In this document: positions 48,512-57,906 of the stretch, in pieces
Layout of the letters: each line of letters begins with the position of its first letter
Numbering within the stretch: the first letter of the stretch is position 1
NCBI RefSeq assembly: GCF_029689945.1
Contig: NZ_CP121451.1
Coordinates: forward strand, 4,340,001-4,404,000
Reading direction: 5' to 3'
Length of the DNA stretch: 64,000 nucleotides
Source: Paenibacillus amylolyticus
Lineage (GTDB): Bacteria > Bacillota > Bacilli > Paenibacillales > Paenibacillaceae
Position numbers and translations under genes: made by a program
Notes under the pieces: generated by a model
Told to the model about the DNA's origin: nothing
The model's database searches: none
What the model saw: the letters and a program-made list of their open reading frames with translations, nothing else

Positions 48512-50076
48512 ATGAATACCAAGCAGTCTTTTGTTGATGTTCTCATTGTCGGGGCCGGACCTACAGGGCTTACACTTGCCTGCGATCTTGCCCGTCGAAA
48601 CGTTGACCATCGCATTATTGAACGAAGCTCCGTATATCACGTTGCCTCTCGCGCCAAAGGAATCCAGCCTCGCTCGCTTGAAGTCGTCGATGATTTGGAT
48701 GCCGTTCACTACATCACTGACACTGGTGTTGTAGATTTGCCTGTTCGTTATTATACCGCAGATGGCAAAAGTGTGGGAAAGCCGACGATTACGGTTGCAG
48801 CCAGCGCCGAACTGGAAACGCCCTATCGTGATCCGGTCTGGATTGCTCAATTTGATGTGGAAAAAGCACTGCGTGATCGATATGCAGAGCTTGGCGGTCA
48901 AGTTGAGTTAGGCATGGAAGCTGTGGGGCTGGTTCAGGATGTGGATGGTGTAACGGTAACCGTGAATTCACCACAGGGAGAAGAACACATTCGCGCTCGT
49001 TATGTCGTCGGCTCAGACGGGGAAAAAGCAATATCCGTAAATTTATACACCTACCGCTGGTTGGGGAAACACATAATCATGAGCGCTGGTATCTAGGTGA
49101 TGTACGATTGGAAGGGTTGGATCGTGACCATATCCATATCTGGACATCTTCAGAGGGCATGGTCGGTGTGACACCGCTGCCGAAATCCGATATTTGGCAA
49201 CTGCAGGCTACAATTCCGGAAGACATTGAAGAACCAGAGCAGCCGTCGCTGGAAGCCTATCAAGCCATGTTTGACCGCCGGGCCGGGGCCGGACGTGTTC
49301 GGCTCACGGATGCTTCCTGGCTCTCCATCTACCGGGTCAACATTCGGATGGTTGAACGTTACCGCAATGACCGGGTATTCCTTGCCGGCGATGCTGCTCA
49401 TGTTCATTCGCCAGCCGGCGGACAAGGCATGAACACGGGGATGCAGGATGCATACAACCTCGGCTGGAAGCTGGCTGCTGTACTACGGGGAGCGGACACC
49501 ACTTTACTCGACACGTACGATGAGGAACGTCGCCCAGTAGCTCAAGCGGTGCTGGAAGACAGCACGAAGAAGATGGGCGTGGTCATAGGAACGGCGACTG
49601 AAGGCGGTGGATTGTCCCAAACTTTGAGCACCATATCCGATGATCTGACGAGCGGGCTTCTCATATCCTATCGGTCAAGTTCTCTAATCCGTCCGTCTGC
49701 TCTTACACATGCTACCTGTTTATGTCCTGGCGATCGTGCTCCTAATGCTACAGGCCTGCAAGGCACCGGGTTTAAAGGAAGCATCTTCGACCTGTTGCGT
49801 GGCGCACACTGGACGCTCTTGGTTTTTGCAAACGCCATCCATCCTTCACTGAATATCTTCCCTAACGAAGAACTGCATGTGCATTATATCCTGCCATCCA
49901 ACGTAGTGGGAGCGGAAGGCATAACAGACACAGCAGGCAATGCCTATCGAATTTACGATGTAGCAAGCGAAGAACTCATATTGATTCGTCCCGACGGTTA
50001 CATCGCACTGCGTACATCCGTGGATGAACCCGCAGCAATTTTGAATTACTTGAATTCCATCTATCGCGGAAACTGA
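48512..50076 (+). pseudogene. FAD-dependent aromatic monooxygenase, frameshifted
   Basis: When repaired this is a 521-residue class A flavoprotein hydroxylase. It has the FAD fold VLIVGAGPTGLTLACDLARR, the DG motif in VGSDGGKSNIR and the second FAD motif FLAGDAAHVHSPAGGQGMNTGMQDAYNLGWKL, plus a C-terminal thioredoxin-like domain. One G missing from the run at 49019-49022 splits it. It probably hydroxylates an aromatic compound or drug with NAD(P)H and oxygen, a role often associated with antibiotic inactivation. AGGAGG sets the start. Confidence 0.85.
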
Positions 50077-50086
50077 TTTGTACAAT

Positions 50087-50131
50087 CGGAATATGGGTCT
50101 TGTCTGCGGTTGGGGACAAGACCATATTCCG
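50087..50131 (+). terminator. Large hairpin after the monooxygenase
   Basis: CGGAATATGGGTCTTGTC pairs with GACAAGACCATATTCCG over about ten bases. No clear T-run follows, so it may be a terminator or an mRNA 3' stabiliser. Confidence 0.55.
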
Positions 50132-50186
50132 ATCAGATGCACAAATCGACAGCTCCAATTTTAATTCTGGTACCAGTCTATAACGT

Positions 50187-50363
50187 TCACTTTATTCGAT
50201 CAGAAGAAATATCGTTATGATAGATATCTTCATCATAGTAATGTTTAAATGTTCTATTCATTTTATTAGCTATGAGATGGGTTCGGCGGGAACGAACAAT
50301 GACCCTAATGACAAAAAACAGAGCTAACAATGTAGCTAAAGCATATATGATTGTCATAGTCAT
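50187..50363 (-). CDS. Small single-pass membrane protein
   Basis: This 58-residue frame starts at 50363 after AGAAAGGAG, a good site. It has one N-terminal membrane helix (IIYALATLLALFFVIRVIV), then a basic patch RSRRTHL and an acidic, tyrosine-rich tail. It lies downstream of the acetyltransferase gene on the same strand, 37 bases away. I do not recognise the family, so its role is unknown. Confidence 0.5.
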   Translation of the reverse strand: MTMTIIYALATLLALFFVIRVIVRSRRTHLIANKMNRTFKHYYDEDIYHNDISSDRIK

Positions 50364-50400
50364 AGACAGACTCCTTTCTAGAAGGTAAAAGTCATTTCTT

Positions 50401-51030
50401 TTACCATTCAACCTGATCAAAACGCATGTCTTTATAGTAAAACTCTCGATCCTGTTCCGTAATCTCACGAAGAACTCTGCATGGATTGCCAACAGCGATT
50501 ACGTTTGCAGGCACATCCTTGGTTACGACACTGCCAGCACCAATGACACTGCCCTCGCCAATCGTGACTCCTGGTAGAATAATCGCTCCGCTCCCAATCC
50601 ACGCTCCATCTTCAATCACGACTGGTAATGCAAACATTCCGCCTTCTTTCCGCTTCTCAGGATGTACAGGATGACTCGTTACAGCAATCGTTACATTTGG
50701 GCCAAACATGACATCATTCCCAATGGTTACTTTATAGTCATCCACCACGGTTAGATTGAAATTGATATATACATTATTTCCGACGGTCGTATTTGCTCCG
50801 TATGACATACGGAGCGGAGGTTCCATCCATACATTATCGCCTATGCTGCCAAAAAGCTGATTCATTAAGGCTTTGCGCTTCTCCACCTCATCTGGATGCA
50901 AATTATTGATTTCATAGCATAGTGCCTTACCTCGCTGACGTGCTTTGGCTAACGCCTCAGCTTCTTTCGGATAATTCGCATCGTCATCTGTAAACAATTG
51001 TTTGCTTGCCATTCGTTCTTGGATATTCAT
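50401..51030 (-). CDS. maa: Maltose O-acetyltransferase-like sugar acetyltransferase
   Basis: This 209-residue protein has the N-terminal Mac domain (SKQLFTDDDANYPKEAEALAKARQRGKALCYEINNLHPDE) and left-handed beta-helix hexapeptide repeats (IGSGAIILPGVTIGEGSVIGAGSVVTKDVP). The catalytic histidine is in VTSHPVHPEKR. It acetylates a sugar such as maltose, glucose or galactoside from acetyl-CoA. AAAGGAGAAG precedes the ATG, which lies 13 bases after the MATE stop codon. Confidence 0.9.
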   Translation of the reverse strand: MNIQERMASKQLFTDDDANYPKEAEALAKARQRGKALCYEINNLHPDEVEKRKALMNQLFGSIGDNVWMEPPLRMSYGANTTVGNNVYINFNLTVVDDYKVTIGNDVMFGPNVTIAVTSHPVHPEKRKEGGMFALPVVIEDGAWIGSGAIILPGVTIGEGSVIGAGSVVTKDVPANVIAVGNPCRVLREITEQDREFYYKDMRFDQVEW

Positions 51031-51043
51031 ATACTCTTCTCCT

Positions 51044-52429
51044 TTATCCCTGGTTAAGATCAGGTTTTTTAAAGTTTCTAGTTAAGTTGTTTAGCCACTT
51101 ATATTGACGGTATCGCGCCAAAGCAATAGGCAGTTTGATTAACTCGTCCAAGCTGATGATCACGTACAAGAAAATGGGAGATACCTGCCAAACAAAAGCG
51201 CAGAGATAACTAAGTGGAAGAATAACAAACCACATGACAATCATGTCGCACCATAATCCGAACTTCGCATCTCCACCAGCTGGGAATATACCTGCTATCG
51301 TTGTGGAGTTAAGCGACTTCGCAATACAATAATACGCACTAATATATAACATGCCATCCAGATAGCTTTGAGCGGTTGGACTCAGATTGACGATGGAGTA
51401 AACTAAAGGTTTAATAAGCAAAATGGTACAGCCTGCAATGGCTCCAAAAATGAAAGCATAATAACACATGTGGTTACCCGCATACTTTGCTTTCTCCATT
51501 TCACCCTGCCCCATATACTTTCCAACCAGCACAGAGCCCCGGTAGCTATCCCGCCACAGAGAACAACCGCCAGGTTCTTAACTACAGATGCGATAGAGTT
51601 CGCCGCTACCATATCAGTGTTCACATGGCCTATAATGGCGAGCCGTAGCGGTAAGTGCTCCTCCCCATACGATATAATTTCCCTGCACAGGCAGGGTGTA
51701 TCGCAAGAAATCCTTCAATAAACTACGCTGAATACCGTCACGTACAGGTAAACGAAAGCGAATGGTTCCTTTGGTTAAGGAGTGAAGCACACAACATGCC
51801 AGTTCAATTGTACGTGCTAACACCGTGGCAACAGCTACAGCCGCAATCGCAAGTTCCGGATTGGATGGGAATAAGACAAAGATGCAAATGGCATTAAACA
51901 AAATGTTTAAGACCAAGCATAAAGAACTGATCCACGCACTGAGTTTTGCATTTTCCATACTTCGAATCACACTCAGATACATCTGCGATAATCCCATGAC
52001 GAGGTACGAAAAGGAATTAAACTGTAAGAACCTTGAACCATATTGAATCAATTCAGGATCATTGGTGAACAAGTGCATCAGTGCTTCGGGAATCAGGAAG
52101 GAAGACAAGAAAAACAGGATCGATATGCATAAAGAGCATACACAGGCGATACTTAGAATGCGCTGTATGGTTAGTGTATCCTTCTTTCCCCAGTATTGAG
52201 CAGTGAGGATACTCGCCCCGGCTGATAATCCCATATAAAATAATGTTAATGTAAAGGTGACTTGTCCTGCGAGTGATACAGCCGCCATTGCAGATTGACT
52301 CATCATGCCCAGCATAATAACATCAACAGATATCACCGTTGCTGATATTAGATTTTGTAGCGCGATGGGGATCACAAGCGATATTAACTCTCGATTGAAT
52401 TCACGTTTGCCGAAACCTTGAAGTTGCAT
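51044..52429 (-). pseudogene. MATE family efflux transporter, frameshifted
   Basis: When repaired this is a 461-residue, twelve-segment MATE exporter. It has the N-terminal IPIALQNLISATVISVDVIMLGMMSQ segment and the matching second-half NTDMVAANSIASVVKNLAVVLCGGIA. One extra base near 51638-51641 and one missing G at 51537-51540 break it; repair gives TATAAIIGHVN and IATGGSVLVGKYMG. The AraC gene at 52565 is divergent and probably controls it. The substrate may be a cationic drug or toxin. Confidence 0.85.
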
Positions 52430-52564
52430 GCGTTTTCTCACCTCTATCTATCCTCTCCGTTGTTTTCGATAATATAAGAATAGGATACGTTGATTGTTGT
52501 TTCCATCAATATTGGCTATACTTTTATTAATATCGTATACATTAGTGTAAAGAAGGGAATTTCA

Positions 52565-53461
52565 ATGACAGATTTAGAGGTGTTCTCTGATTTATCAGAA
52601 CGGTTGGATTATAATCTTCCTGATTTACCCCTTTATGTCCGTAAAGGAAGCCTTCATCAATTTAGTAATCATGCAGCAGTTGCACATTGGCATGTGGATC
52701 TGGAGTTTATCTATATATTAAAAGGATCGATGAACTTTTCTGTTAATGGAGTTATCACTCGATTGCATCAGGGTGATGGACTTTTTGTGAATAGCCAACG
52801 TTTGCATTATGGTTACGCTGTTGCGAATCACAACGATTGTTCGTTCCTGGTGGTTGTTATCCATCCTTCTATCCTTGGTGAGCAAAATTCGTATCTTCAG
52901 GCGTACTGGGAGGAGAAATTTAGTTCCAGCATGAGTGATTTTGTTGTGCTCACGGAGCAGATTACCTGGCAACAAGACATCGTACAGTCCATTCAGGAAC
53001 TTTATCGGGAAATGCATAGGGAACATACGCCTCCCAATCCATTTCGTTTGGTATCTCAAGCGTTATCATTGTGTGCTACAATTGGCGATCAGTTAAAGCC
53101 TGTTTCCGGTCAGCCTGGCATATTAACGCATGTTCAGGAAATGACTCAATTCATTCACCAGAACTATGATCAGAAGATAACGCTTGAGGAGATCGCATCT
53201 GCCGGAGCTGTTTGCAGAAGCCGTTGTTGTAAATTGTTTAACAAATATGTAGGCCAATCGCCGAATAACTATGTTACACAGTATCGAGTTCAGAAAAGCT
53301 GTGAAATGTTAAAAGAAACACGGAGATCCGTAAGTGAAATTGCACTTGCCTGTGGTTTTCAAAGCTCTAGTTATTTCACCTCCATTTTCCGTAAACAGAT
53401 GGGTGTGGTTCCACAACATTATCGCAAACAAGTTACGAGCAACGAATCGGACTCCAAGTAA
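52565..53461 (+). CDS. AraC family transcriptional regulator with cupin domain
   Basis: This 298-residue regulator has an N-terminal cupin (HWHVDLEFIYILKGSMNFSVNG, residues about 40-65) and a C-terminal AraC domain with two helix-turn-helices (KITLEEIASAGAVCRSRCCKLFNKYVGQSP and SVSEIALACGFQSSSYFTSIFRKQMG). The start at 52565 is set by AGAAGGGAATTTC; frames further upstream are not family-like. It is divergent from the MATE pump. The ligand is unknown. Confidence 0.88.
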   Translation: MTDLEVFSDLSERLDYNLPDLPLYVRKGSLHQFSNHAAVAHWHVDLEFIYILKGSMNFSVNGVITRLHQGDGLFVNSQRLHYGYAVANHNDCSFLVVVIHPSILGEQNSYLQAYWEEKFSSSMSDFVVLTEQITWQQDIVQSIQELYREMHREHTPPNPFRLVSQALSLCATIGDQLKPVSGQPGILTHVQEMTQFIHQNYDQKITLEEIASAGAVCRSRCCKLFNKYVGQSPNNYVTQYRVQKSCEMLKETRRSVSEIALACGFQSSSYFTSIFRKQMGVVPQHYRKQVTSNESDSK

Positions 53462-53480
53462 CATGTTTTATCCAATGAAA

Positions 53481-53506
53481 AGAGGGCAATCCTATGATCG
53501 CCCTCT
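53481..53506. terminator. Terminator between AraC and HAD genes
   Basis: AGAGGGC pairs with GCCCTCT. On the minus strand it is followed by TTTT, so it mainly serves the HAD gene. Confidence 0.55.
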
Positions 53507-54336
53507 CGATTTGAACATGCAACATCTGTTGTCAGACAAGTATTACTGCAAATCCAGGATTTTTTGAACCGTTAGAAGAACACCATTCTCTTCGTTGGAT
53601 TTCGTGATGAAGTTTGCTGCTTTTTCGTATTATCACAAGCATTACTTACTGCAAAGCTATATTTGGCGATGGCCATGAGCTCTACATCATTCTCACCGTC
53701 ACCAAATGACATCGTCTCCTCATAAGTGACACCCAACATGTCTTGCAGTTTTTTAACCGTCTCTCCTTTATGTGTGTGCAATGCCGTAATATCCAGCCAT
53801 TTAGCCTCGGAGTCAACAATGTAAATCTGTCCCATCATTGTACGCTCCACATGTGCTCTTAATGCTGTACTTCGTCCTTCCGTATCAAAAACCGTAATTT
53901 TGATAAAACGAGTTTCGATCGTTTCAAAGGAATCTGTTTTTATTACACGTTCATAGGAGCTCTTAACCACCTTGTACATCTCCTCTGAAATGGAAGAATG
54001 AACGTAAGCAGCATCACTTGCACATACAATAAGAGTCATCGTTTTGTCGAAGTCCTGGATTCGATCAATCGCCTTCAAGGCGAGCTCCTTGTCCATGCTG
54101 AACTCTTTGACAACTTCACCATCTCTTTTAATTCGAGCAGCACTATCACCCAGAATCCAAACCCCTTTACCGTGCTCATCAAATAGTTTCTCTACCCGCT
54201 CACATTGTTTCCCGGTACATGCGACAAAGGTGACTCCTTTTTGCTGCATCTCTGGTATTATCCCCTCAAGGTAGACAGTGAAAAAGAGATCATGTTAAAA
54301 TGAACTCAACACTGAAAACCGGAGGGGATTTTTGTT

Positions 54337-54675
54337 ATGACAGCGAAAAAAGGCCAAACTTTTAATCAATATAGTGAAGAAACGAAGAAAGAAGCTGTTC
54401 GTCTGCGATTGGAAGAGGGTTGGACTTACAGTCGGATCATGGAGAAGTTTGGTATTAAAAGTGAGAGCCAGATTATTACTTGGGTACGGAAAAGCCAAAA
54501 TGGAGAGAGTTTTGAGGATTACCGGGGACGTTGGACGAAGAAGCATTTTAACAGTGCAGAAGAAGAAAATGCTTATCTGAAAGCGCAGGTAGAATATCTA
54601 AAAAAGCTCAATCCGAATTTGCACGGAGAGGGAAGCTGGATTTCGAAGCCCGGTGCCAGTCCGTTCGAGAAATAA
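54337..54675 (+). CDS. IS3-family transposase OrfA
   Basis: This 112-residue protein has an N-terminal helix-turn-helix (YSEETKKEAVRLRLEEGWTYSRIMEKFGIKSESQIITWVRK) and a leucine-zipper-like stretch (EEENAYLKAQVEYLKKL). GGAGGGG precedes the ATG. An AAAAAAG slippery site lies at 54600-54606, near the end of the coding region; a -1 shift there continues into the orfB frame as KAQSEFARRGKLDFEAR, giving the OrfAB transposase. Confidence 0.9.
   Translation: MTAKKGQTFNQYSEETKKEAVRLRLEEGWTYSRIMEKFGIKSESQIITWVRKSQNGESFEDYRGRWTKKHFNSAEEENAYLKAQVEYLKKLNPNLHGEGSWISKPGASPFEK
54600..54606 (+). other. Programmed -1 frameshift site of the IS3-family element
   Basis: The slippery heptamer A AAA AAG lies in orfA in the zero frame. 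The -1 frame from here stays open into orfB, the normal way IS3 elements make the OrfAB fusion. This frameshift is functional and differs from the indels elsewhere in the window. Confidence 0.7.
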
Positions 54676-54689
54676 GTAAGTGGGCACCT

Positions 54690-55487
54690 GTGGTTTGGTT
54701 GTGTAAAATTGCTGAAATTTCTCGTGCGGGTTACTACAAATGGAAGAAGAATATCGTCCTCAGAGAGAAACGAGCAGATCGGGATGCGGATCTAAAAGCA
54801 CATATTTTAGGCATTCATCGGCTTCGTCCTTATTTCGGTTACAAACGTATGCGAACCGCGTTAGGAAAAGAAGGCCTCGTGGTGAATCACAAAAAGGTAC
54901 GCCGCTTAATGAGAGAACTCCAGATTCGTTCCGTGATTCGCAAGAAACGTCCATTTGCTGGCCGGAAACCGTCCGTTCTATTCCGTAATGTCTTAAATCG
55001 GGAATTCTCGGCGGCAGCTCCTGTGCAGAAACTCGTGACGGATATTACGTATGTCCGGATCGGGCATGATTTTGCTTATCTCTCGGTTGTGATGGATCTA
55101 TATAACAACGAGATTGTAGCTTGGGAACTCTCCGAGCGTAATGACTTAAAACTCGTTATGGAAACGGTGAAGAAACTGAAATGTGGACCTGCCTTAATCC
55201 ATTCCGACCAGGGGTTCCAGTACACAACACACAGCTATGCGAAGTTGCTTGAAGAGAAAAAGCTAACAGGAAGCCATTCTCGGCGTGGGAACTGCTATGA
55301 CAATGCATGTATTGAATCGTTCTTCTCTCACTTAAAGACGGAGAAGTTATATTTGGAGAAGCCTCAGAATCTGGAGCAAGCAAGGAACCAAATTACAGAG
55401 TATATTTTGTTTTACAACAAGGATCGTTTCCAAAACAAACTCGGCGACCTCTCCCCGATTGAATTCCGGGAAAAAGTCGCCGCTTAA
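54690..55487 (+). CDS. IS3-family transposase OrfB (DDE integrase domain)
   Basis: This 265-residue frame carries the helical HTH_21 part (HRLRPYFGYKRMRTALGKEGLVVNHKKVRRLMREL) and an rve catalytic domain. The DDE triad is Asp in VTDITYV, Asp in LIHSDQGFQYT and Glu in CIESFFSHLK, with the spacing of 35 residues typical for IS3. It is probably made only as part of an OrfAB fusion by the upstream frameshift; the GTG start at 54690 is not well supported. The protein looks intact, so the IS may be active. Confidence 0.92.
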   Translation: MVWLCKIAEISRAGYYKWKKNIVLREKRADRDADLKAHILGIHRLRPYFGYKRMRTALGKEGLVVNHKKVRRLMRELQIRSVIRKKRPFAGRKPSVLFRNVLNREFSAAAPVQKLVTDITYVRIGHDFAYLSVVMDLYNNEIVAWELSERNDLKLVMETVKKLKCGPALIHSDQGFQYTTHSYAKLLEEKKLTGSHSRRGNCYDNACIESFFSHLKTEKLYLEKPQNLEQARNQITEYILFYNKDRFQNKLGDLSPIEFREKVAA

Positions 55488-55639
55488 TGGAATTTCTCTT
55501 TTTTATTGTCTACTTGACGGGGCTATGACCATCTCTGCGTATACTTTTTTGAAGAGTTCGACATCGTACGAACCTTTGTTGTTGAGGAACGTTCCGTCCA
55601 AATCAGTAACTACCAGTTTAATCATCGTTATGACCTCCA

Positions 55640-55876
55640 TATTTTAGTATGTCCTGTTTGTCTTTTCGGATTGAGATCACCATCTTTATTTATACACTTT
55701 ATAATGTATATTTAGTAAGTGTTTAAAAAAGAGATCCATCGTGAGTTGCCTGTAAGATTGTGTGATCTCTCTCTATAAAGCAAGATTAAAATATGTAACT
55801 GGTTTCATGTCAACTCTTATTTTGAATTTGATATGAACATCCTCGCCGCCGCAAAAGCTGGTTACAGCCTATCCGC
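55640..55876. other. Intergenic region with the HAD promoter
   Basis: This AT-rich gap lies upstream of the HAD gene start. I see no reading frame worth calling. An AATATACATTATAAAG stretch on the minus strand is a possible promoter for the HAD gene. Confidence 0.35.
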
Positions 55877-56374
55877 TCATTCTAGAACGATTGAATGGGT
55901 CATAATACGTTGCAAAAAATCATCCAAATCATCTGCGACTTTGGTGATTTCTTCAAATTCAGGTTCTTCTCCATACACAATTGAACCGATCTCGTTAAAC
56001 AGATCAATCGCGTAGAAGGAATATCCTCCATGAACAGAGATGACGATTGGCAGATAATGATCCCACCATGTCTTAATCTCGGATGACCATTGATCATCTC
56101 CAGCTGCTGCTTCCAAGCTGAGTAATTCAAATTCATTCCATCGAAACGCCGTATCTTCGGTATGATTATATTCATCTTCACACAGGAACCATGTCTGCTC
56201 AGTAGATGAAATACATTGTTTTACAACACGTAACACATCTAAATATTGATCAGGAATGTTGTTATATCTGATCCTCACATCCAGATCCAGATTCAAATCA
56301 TGATCTGTTGTGGAGCTGATCGTCCAACCATTGGTTTCAGCCCACGTTAGAAATTCATGGATTGTACTCTTCAC
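55877..56374 (-). CDS. SMI1/KNR4 (SUKH)-like protein
   Basis: This 165-residue protein has a SUKH-like pattern: a central FRWNEFELLSLEAA, WWDHYLPIVISVHGGYSFYAIDLFNEIGSIVYGEEPEFEEITKVADDLDDFLQRI. SUKH proteins often act as immunity factors against contact-dependent or secreted toxins, but no toxin gene is visible next to it. The start is taken as a GTG at 56374 after GAAGGTG. It lies between two IS3-type ends in opposite orientation. Confidence 0.65.
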   Translation of the reverse strand: MKSTIHEFLTWAETNGWTISSTTDHDLNLDLDVRIRYNNIPDQYLDVLRVVKQCISSTEQTWFLCEDEYNHTEDTAFRWNEFELLSLEAAAGDDQWSSEIKTWWDHYLPIVISVHGGYSFYAIDLFNEIGSIVYGEEPEFEEITKVADDLDDFLQRIMTHSIVLE

Positions 56375-56420
56375 GGTGCACCTTCTTTCTCCAAATATTG
56401 TACAAGTTTTGGAAGACATA

Positions 56421-56515
56421 GTCATAGCCCCGTCCATTATACATTAAAAAAGAGTTTTCTATTAAGCGGCGACTTTTTCCCAAAAATCGATTAGGGGAAA
56501 AGTCGCCGAGTTTTA
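56421..56515 (-). mobile_element. Solo end of an IS3-family element, inverted relative to the full copy
   Basis: About 95 bases match the reverse complement of the right end of the element at 54253-55531, including GTCATAGCCCCGTC and TTAAGCGGCGACTTTTTCCC. Read on the minus strand it ends with the OrfB C-terminus as LGDFSPNRFLGKVAA. Mismatches show it is an older, related element. The rest of the element is missing. Confidence 0.8.
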
Positions 56516-56538
56516 AGTTATGTGATATGGTTTGTTAC

Positions 56539-57870
56539 CTATTCGTTTAAATAAGTTGTGACCCTATTTTGGATCAGCTTGGCTACTTCCTCTGCCGTTT
56601 TCTGTCCGCCAAAGAATGCCATGGACTCTTCTCCGACTATATTTAACACTTTAACATCAAGATCTACATATTGAGCCGAGGATGTAATAATTTGTTTAAA
56701 CACGGTGAATTGTTCATCCGGTACTTTTGCCATCTCCCCATTTGGAAGCTTATATTCGCCATTTTTAACTTTTTCCTGAAGATCGTCAATGTTCTTTTCA
56801 TTCACGGATTTAAGCATCGAGAATCCTTCTCGATCTTGTAGCATTTGCACTTCTTCCGACAATAAAAAGCTGATGAACTTCCAGGCTTCATCCTTTACGG
56901 GCGATTTCGCATGGATTGCGAAATGTTTTATAGTAGATACTCGCGAGCCTTTTCGATCTCCGGTTTCTCCCGCCTGCGGTGATTGCAGCAGCTTGGGTTC
57001 ATCAAAAAGCATGTAGGGCCCTTCGATAAAATCAATTGGTGACGTAATTGACGTGGAATTAAACATTTGATTGCCCGGCTTGGCTTCTTCCGATGTCACA
57101 ATCTTCTCCTCGTACAGATGTTTAACCTGCTCGAACAGATTCACAAATTCGGGAGAATCGAATGTTGCCTTTTTGGCCGAAGTATCGACAAATGAAGCGT
57201 AGTTCTCAACAAGCATCTCCTGAAAAAGGAGTTCGGGCGGGTAGGACGCTAACGCATAAAGCTCATCGGTACCGCTTTTCTTTTGAATTACTTCCTTCGA
57301 AACCTTCTCAAACTCCTTCCAGCTCCAGGTCTTATCATCAAACTTAATATTAACGTTGTCCAACATCTCCCCGTCTCCTACGAATACGCGTAACATGTAC
57401 CCCAAAGGTATCGTATATATTCCATCATTCAGCTTCAAACCGTCCAAAAAATTCATTTGCAAATCGTCTTTATCCAATGTCTTATCTTGCTCCAGCAAGT
57501 CATTCATATTAAGAAGAAACTCTTTGCTCACATATTCTTTGAGTGGCAGTTCATCAACTTCAATGATATCCAAGCTTTTTCCCGATAACATGGCTGTATT
57601 CATCGAATTCCGATACTTCTCGTATTCCCCTGATCCCCATTGTTCTCCCGTCTTATATGCATTGATCTGCAGATCGATCTCCGGGTATTTCTCTTCGAAT
57701 TTTTTCTCCACCGTTTGATAGAATGGGCTCGACTCCGTCACAGACAGGGTAAGCACTGTTTTTCCATCTTTCGTTGTCACTTTATCGGCTGTACTACTTT
57801 CCCCGGAACTGCATGCGGTTAAACTCGTGATCATAGCCCCCATAGAAAGGAGCAAAAGCCACTTTTTCAT
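56539..57870 (-). CDS. Family 1 extracellular solute-binding lipoprotein
   Basis: This 443-residue lipoprotein has the lipobox LTAC and the fold of sugar-binding proteins of CUT1 ABC transporters (VTESSPFYQTVEKKFEEKYPEIDLQINAY at the start of the mature part, then LDIIEVDELPLKEYV). AGGAGGAATTTAAA precedes the ATG. It is the last gene of an operon with two permeases and a membrane-fusion-like protein. The sugar is unknown. Confidence 0.88.
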   Translation of the reverse strand: MKKWLLLLSMGAMITSLTACSSGESSTADKVTTKDGKTVLTLSVTESSPFYQTVEKKFEEKYPEIDLQINAYKTGEQWGSGEYEKYRNSMNTAMLSGKSLDIIEVDELPLKEYVSKEFLLNMNDLLEQDKTLDKDDLQMNFLDGLKLNDGIYTIPLGYMLRVFVGDGEMLDNVNIKFDDKTWSWKEFEKVSKEVIQKKSGTDELYALASYPPELLFQEMLVENYASFVDTSAKKATFDSPEFVNLFEQVKHLYEEKIVTSEEAKPGNQMFNSTSITSPIDFIEGPYMLFDEPKLLQSPQAGETGDRKGSRVSTIKHFAIHAKSPVKDEAWKFISFLLSEEVQMLQDREGFSMLKSVNEKNIDDLQEKVKNGEYKLPNGEMAKVPDEQFTVFKQIITSSAQYVDLDVKVLNIVGEESMAFFGGQKTAEEVAKLIQNRVTTYLNE

Positions 57871-57906
57871 TTTAAATTCCTCCTGATCAATTTCTATTTT
57901 ACGTCT

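Larger units (their letters stand above)
54253..55531 (+). mobile_element. IS3-family (IS150-like) insertion sequence
   Basis: This 1279-bp element starts TGG and ends CCA, with imperfect terminal repeats TGGTATTATCCCCTCAAGG and the complement of TTGACGGGGCTATGACCA. It is flanked by the 4-bp duplication TCTC. It carries orfA and orfB in the usual order. It sits inside a HAD gene whose frame is restored when the element is removed, so it inserted fairly recently. The IS150-group assignment comes from the OrfA and OrfB features. Confidence 0.9.
53543..55625 (-). pseudogene. Cof-type HAD phosphatase split by an IS3-family insertion
   Basis: The first 30 residues lie at 55532-55625 (VVTDLDGTFLNNKGS with the catalytic Asp pair) and the rest at 53543-54252 (VACTGKQCERVEKL, then SFGDGENDVELM). 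Removing the IS and one copy of the 4-bp repeat TCTC joins them in frame as VYAEMQQKG. One more A is missing from a T-run at 53621-53625 (plus strand), which shifts the last residues; restoring it gives NTKKAANFITKSN and a 266-residue protein, the normal Cof length. The insertion inactivates the gene. The substrate would be a sugar phosphate or flavin-like phosphate. Confidence 0.85.

Noticed and set aside
54690..55487. OrfB as an independently translated gene
   Set aside because: The GTG start has no ribosome binding site and a canonical A6G slippery site lies in orfA, so a frameshift fusion is more likely; the frame is listed only to mark the integrase domain.
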